Shown: positions 13,000 through 15,117 of the stretch, in pieces
Layout: the number at the start of each line of letters is the position of its first letter
How positions within the stretch are numbered: the stretch's first letter is position 1
DNA from: Clostridiales bacterium
GTDB taxonomy: Bacteria; Bacillota; Clostridia; Oscillospirales; Oscillospiraceae
Assembly: GCA_019418525.1 (NCBI GenBank)
Contig: DYBS01000008.1
Coordinates: 15,885 to 31,001 of the forward strand
DNA length: 15,117 bases
Direction of reading: 5' to 3'
Program-made: the position numbers and the translations under genes
Notes under the pieces: generated by a model
Seen by the model: only the letters and a program-made list of their open reading frames with translations
What the model was told of the DNA's origin: nothing
Databases searched by the model: none

Positions 13000-13764
13000 T
13001 TGCAGGAGTCCTATGATCTGCTTCTGGAGCTGTCCACCGAGTTGGGCTATCGCATGATGTCCACCGGCGCGGAGATTTACCGGGTAGAGGAGTCCGTGCA
13101 GCGGCTTCTTCTGGCCTATGGTGTGAAGAGCGGCGAGATCTTCGCCATCCCCAACTGCATCAATGTCAGTCTCACCGACCCGGACGGCCACTCTGCCACC
13201 CGCATCCGCCGGGTACCGCCCCATGACACCGATCTGGATCTGCTGGTGGCCTACAATGAGCTGTGCCGCCAGGTGTGTCAGTCTCCTCCGCCACTGGAGG
13301 AACTGCAGCAGAGGCTGGAGGCCATTCAGCAGCAGCGCCGGACCTACTCTGCCCAGATGCAGCTGCTGGCCTGCTTCGTGGGCGCCGGAGCCTACGCCCT
13401 GTTCTTCGGCGGCAGTCTGAGGGACGGCCTGTGCGCCGGGCTGTGCGGCGTGGCCATCGGCCTGTCGGGACGTTGGATGGACTGGCTGCTCACCAATCAG
13501 TTCATCCGCACCATCGTCAGCGGGGCGATCTCCGCCCTGTGCGCGCTGTTCCTGGTGGCCATCGGTCTGGGGGAGAGTGTGGACTTCATCATCATCGGCG
13601 CGCTGATGCTGCTGGTACCCGGTATTATCTTCACCAACGCCATCCGCAACATCATGTCCGGGGACCTGAACTCGGGCGTCAACCTGGTGGTCCAGGCTCT
13701 TCTCATCGCCACCGCCATCGCTTTGGGCACCGGCTTCGTGTTGAGCCTGGCCGGCGCTGTTTGA
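13000..13764 (+). CDS. Threonine/serine exporter family protein, ThrE N-terminal (YjjP-type) subunit
   Basis: A 254-residue protein. The N-terminal cytoplasmic part carries STGAEIYRVEESVQRLL (21-37) and FAIPNCINVSL (48-58), the conserved start of the ThrE/YjjP family (DUF1212). About five membrane segments follow (118-137, 140-157, 170-190, 194-212, 227-250), with the hallmark LLVPGIIFTNAIRNIMSGDL at 204-223. In Corynebacterium ThrE the two halves are one chain; in E. coli YjjP and YjjB are separate and export dicarboxylates. Here too the halves are split and the partner follows 12 bases later. The start is TTG, weakly supported by AGGT (12987-12990); no other in-frame start lies just upstream. 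Substrate uncertain. Confidence 0.87.
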   Translation: MQESYDLLLELSTELGYRMMSTGAEIYRVEESVQRLLLAYGVKSGEIFAIPNCINVSLTDPDGHSATRIRRVPPHDTDLDLLVAYNELCRQVCQSPPPLEELQQRLEAIQQQRRTYSAQMQLLACFVGAGAYALFFGGSLRDGLCAGLCGVAIGLSGRWMDWLLTNQFIRTIVSGAISALCALFLVAIGLGESVDFIIIGALMLLVPGIIFTNAIRNIMSGDLNSGVNLVVQALLIATAIALGTGFVLSLAGAV

Positions 13765-13776
13765 GGAGGTGGGCAC

Positions 13777-14232
13777 ATGGAACTCACCGACTTCCTCCCC
13801 TGTCTCTATGCCTTCATCGGCGGTCTGGCCTTTGCCATCCCCTTCAACGTCCACGGACGTGAGGTCCCGCTGGCTGCGCTGGGCGGTGCGCTGGGCTGGC
13901 TGGTCTATCTTTTGGTCCTCCCGCTGTTGGAGAGCGAGGTGGCGGCCTATTTTGTGGCGGCCCTGGCCCTCTCCCTCTACTCTGAGATCATGGCCCGGGT
14001 GCGCAAGCACCCCGTGACCGCCTATCTTCTTATCTCTATCTTCCCGCTGGTCCCCGGCGCCGGTATCTACTACACCATGCAGTATGCCATTCAGGGCAAT
14101 ACCGGGCGCTTCCTCAGCCAGGGGATGCACACCCTGGGCCTGTCTGGCGCGCTGGCCCTGGGTGTCCTGCTGGTGTCCACTGCCATGCGGATGTGGCTGG
14201 TCTTTCGCCACCGCGCCCGGGAAAGGAGCTGA
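13777..14232 (+). CDS. Threonine/serine exporter family protein, ThrE C-terminal (YjjB-type) subunit
   Basis: A 151-residue membrane protein with about four or five helices (6-23, 32-50, 55-70, 81-101, 119-141). It carries the family motif FPLVPGAGIYYTM (89-101) and GREVPLAALGGALGW (27-41), as in YjjB / DUF3815 proteins that form the second half of ThrE-type exporters. GAGGAGG lies just before the ATG. It works with the preceding YjjP-type subunit; the two together would have about ten membrane spans, as in one-chain ThrE. The next gene's Shine-Dalgarno site is inside its last codons, so all three are probably one operon. Confidence 0.87.
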   Translation: MELTDFLPCLYAFIGGLAFAIPFNVHGREVPLAALGGALGWLVYLLVLPLLESEVAAYFVAALALSLYSEIMARVRKHPVTAYLLISIFPLVPGAGIYYTMQYAIQGNTGRFLSQGMHTLGLSGALALGVLLVSTAMRMWLVFRHRARERS

Positions 14233-14236
14233 ACCC

Positions 14237-14929
14237 ATGCCCCGCTACGACTATCTGCTCTTCGACGCCGACCATACACTCTTCGACTTCGACACTGCAG
14301 AGGAGCAGGCCCTCCGGGCCACCCTCCTGGACCACGGATATCCGGCAGACCCGGACACTCTGGACTTTTACCACTCAGTCAACCACCTGCTTTGGCACCG
14401 CTTTGACCTGGGGGAGATCAGTCGGGAGGAGCTGGCGGTGGAGCGCTTTTCCCTCCTGATCCGGTCCCTGGGCGGAGATCAGGACCCCGCCGGAATGAAT
14501 CGCGATTACCTGTCCCATCTGGCCGAGCACGGTGAGCTCTTTCCAGGCGCAGAGGCCCTGTGCCGGGAGCTGTCCGCCCACTGTACGCTGGCCATCGTCA
14601 CCAACGGCATGGCCGCCGCTCAGAGGGGCCGTTTTGCCCGCTCCCCTCTGGGGGCCCTCATCCCCTGGATCTTTATCTCGGAGGAGGTGGGCCATCAGAA
14701 ACCGGAGGCGGCATTCTTCCAGCGTGTCCTGGCAGCCATGGACATCTCCGACCCCTCCCGGGCGGTGGTGATCGGCGATAATCTCCACTCAGATATACAG
14801 GGAGGAATTAACGCTGGTCTAGATACGATTTGGTATCACCCACAGGGGGGCGAAAACAACTCCGCCATCCACCCCACCTACACCGCGGCCTCCTATGAAG
14901 AGCTGCGGGACTATTTGCTTGTCCCCTGA
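14237..14929 (+). CDS. YjjG-family HAD noncanonical pyrimidine nucleotidase
   Basis: A 230-residue HAD phosphatase. Motif I is D10-x-D12 (LFDADHTLFDFD), motif II T122 in IVTNG, motif III K155 in GHQKPE, and motif IV GDNLHSD at 180-186 with D181 and D186. The cap is the alpha-helical C1 type (residues 18-95). The phrasing FDADHTLFDFD, GHQKPE and GDNLHSDIQGGINAG is close to YjjG, a 5'-nucleotidase that removes phosphate from dUMP, dTMP and mutagenic pyrimidine nucleotides. The substrate is inferred from family. AAAGGAG eight bases before the ATG overlaps the end of the exporter gene; four bases separate the genes. Confidence 0.88.
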   Translation: MPRYDYLLFDADHTLFDFDTAEEQALRATLLDHGYPADPDTLDFYHSVNHLLWHRFDLGEISREELAVERFSLLIRSLGGDQDPAGMNRDYLSHLAEHGELFPGAEALCRELSAHCTLAIVTNGMAAAQRGRFARSPLGALIPWIFISEEVGHQKPEAAFFQRVLAAMDISDPSRAVVIGDNLHSDIQGGINAGLDTIWYHPQGGENNSAIHPTYTAASYEELRDYLLVP

Positions 14930-14955
14930 ATTTTTTGGAAACGAGGTCCTCTCCC

Positions 14956-15117
14956 ATGTCCAACCCCCGCCGCCGCCATCGCCGCGGCCCCTCTCTTCCG
15001 CTGCTGCTTGCCGGGCTGGTGGTCTGTGCCGGGCTGCTCATTGCTCCCACTCTGACCCAGGCCCTGCTCCCAGGTGGCAAAGGCGACGCCTCTGTCCCCT
15101 CCAGTACGCCCCAGGCG
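14956..15117 (+). CDS. Membrane-anchored or secreted protein, partial (C-terminus outside window)
   Basis: The first 54 residues of a protein cut by the right edge. Residues 1-13 are strongly basic (RRRHRRG), residues 14-37 are hydrophobic, and a Gly/Ser/Pro-rich stretch begins after residue 39 (GGKGDASVPSSTP). This is an N-terminal signal anchor or signal peptide followed by a flexible linker, as in extracytoplasmic enzymes or cell-wall proteins. No cleavage site or lipobox is convincing. GAGGT (14943-14947) lies eight bases before the ATG. The function cannot be told from this fragment. Confidence 0.65.
   Translation, partial: MSNPRRRHRRGPSLPLLLAGLVVCAGLLIAPTLTQALLPGGKGDASVPSSTPQA

Noticed and set aside
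11044..14238. An open frame of more than 1000 codons on the minus strand, opposite five plus-strand genes.
   Set aside because: Its product is a low-complexity mix rich in Gly, Gln, His and Ala, has no domain and lacks a start site. It is the antisense shadow of GC-rich codon use in real, recognisable genes.
1..15117. Search for a defence system, mobile element, CRISPR array or biosynthetic cluster.
   Set aside because: No transposase, integrase, toxin-antitoxin pair, regularly spaced repeats or synthase domains were seen; the gene content is housekeeping with a few uncharacterised proteins.

Overview
The window is GC-rich, has strong AGGAGG-type Shine-Dalgarno sites, TATACT/TATAAT promoters and several perfect GC hairpin terminators. 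Its proteins look like those of Gram-positive Clostridia, and the overall flavour (FUSC-type short exporter, DUF3783 protein, CmpB-type membrane protein, YjjG-type HAD enzyme, DHFR lacking the usual Pro-Trp pair) points to the Oscillospiraceae (relatives of Flavonifractor, Intestinimonas, Oscillibacter). The taxonomic placement is inference from family resemblance, not a search result. The window reads as ordinary chromosomal core sequence: no transposase, integrase, phage gene, CRISPR array, rRNA or tRNA was seen.

Layout, left to right. (1) Positions 1-1470, minus strand: a TtcA-type tRNA 2-thiolation protein overlaps by 4 bases a SbcD/YhaO-like metallophosphoesterase that runs off the left edge. 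(2) Positions 1614-2640, plus strand: a consensus promoter, a structured leader, rplM (L13), rpsI (S9) and a perfect terminator. (3) Positions 2714-3256, minus strand: a one-gene transcription unit for a small P-loop protein with its own promoter, 5' hairpin and terminator. (4) Positions 3260-3520 hold no credible gene but at least five inverted repeats downstream of pgi. (5) Positions 3521-6980, minus strand: pgi on its own promoter, then (in transcription order) a degenerate histidine-kinase-like protein, folA (DHFR) and a Nudix hydrolase. (6) Positions 7098-8230: a divergently expressed gap (GAPDH) ending in a bidirectional terminator shared with thyA. (7) Positions 8237-10262: thyA (minus), a small FUSC/aromatic-acid-exporter-like membrane protein (plus) and a SprT-like zinc metalloprotein (minus). 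(8) Positions 10354-15117, plus strand: trmO, a duplicated CmpB-type membrane protein, a DUF3783 protein, a two-subunit ThrE-type (YjjP/YjjB) exporter, a YjjG-like HAD nucleotidase and the start of a membrane-anchored or secreted protein cut by the right edge.

Themes. Glycolysis is represented by pgi and gap. Thymidylate/folate metabolism is represented by thyA, folA and the YjjG-like nucleotidase (ThyA makes dihydrofolate, FolA regenerates tetrahydrofolate, YjjG-type enzymes clean up non-canonical pyrimidine nucleotides). Translation is represented by L13, S9, TtcA-like and TrmO. No clearly new multi-gene system was found. The items most worth a second look are the hairpin-dense region after pgi, the kinase-like protein without catalytic residues, the solitary small P-loop protein and the rplM leader.
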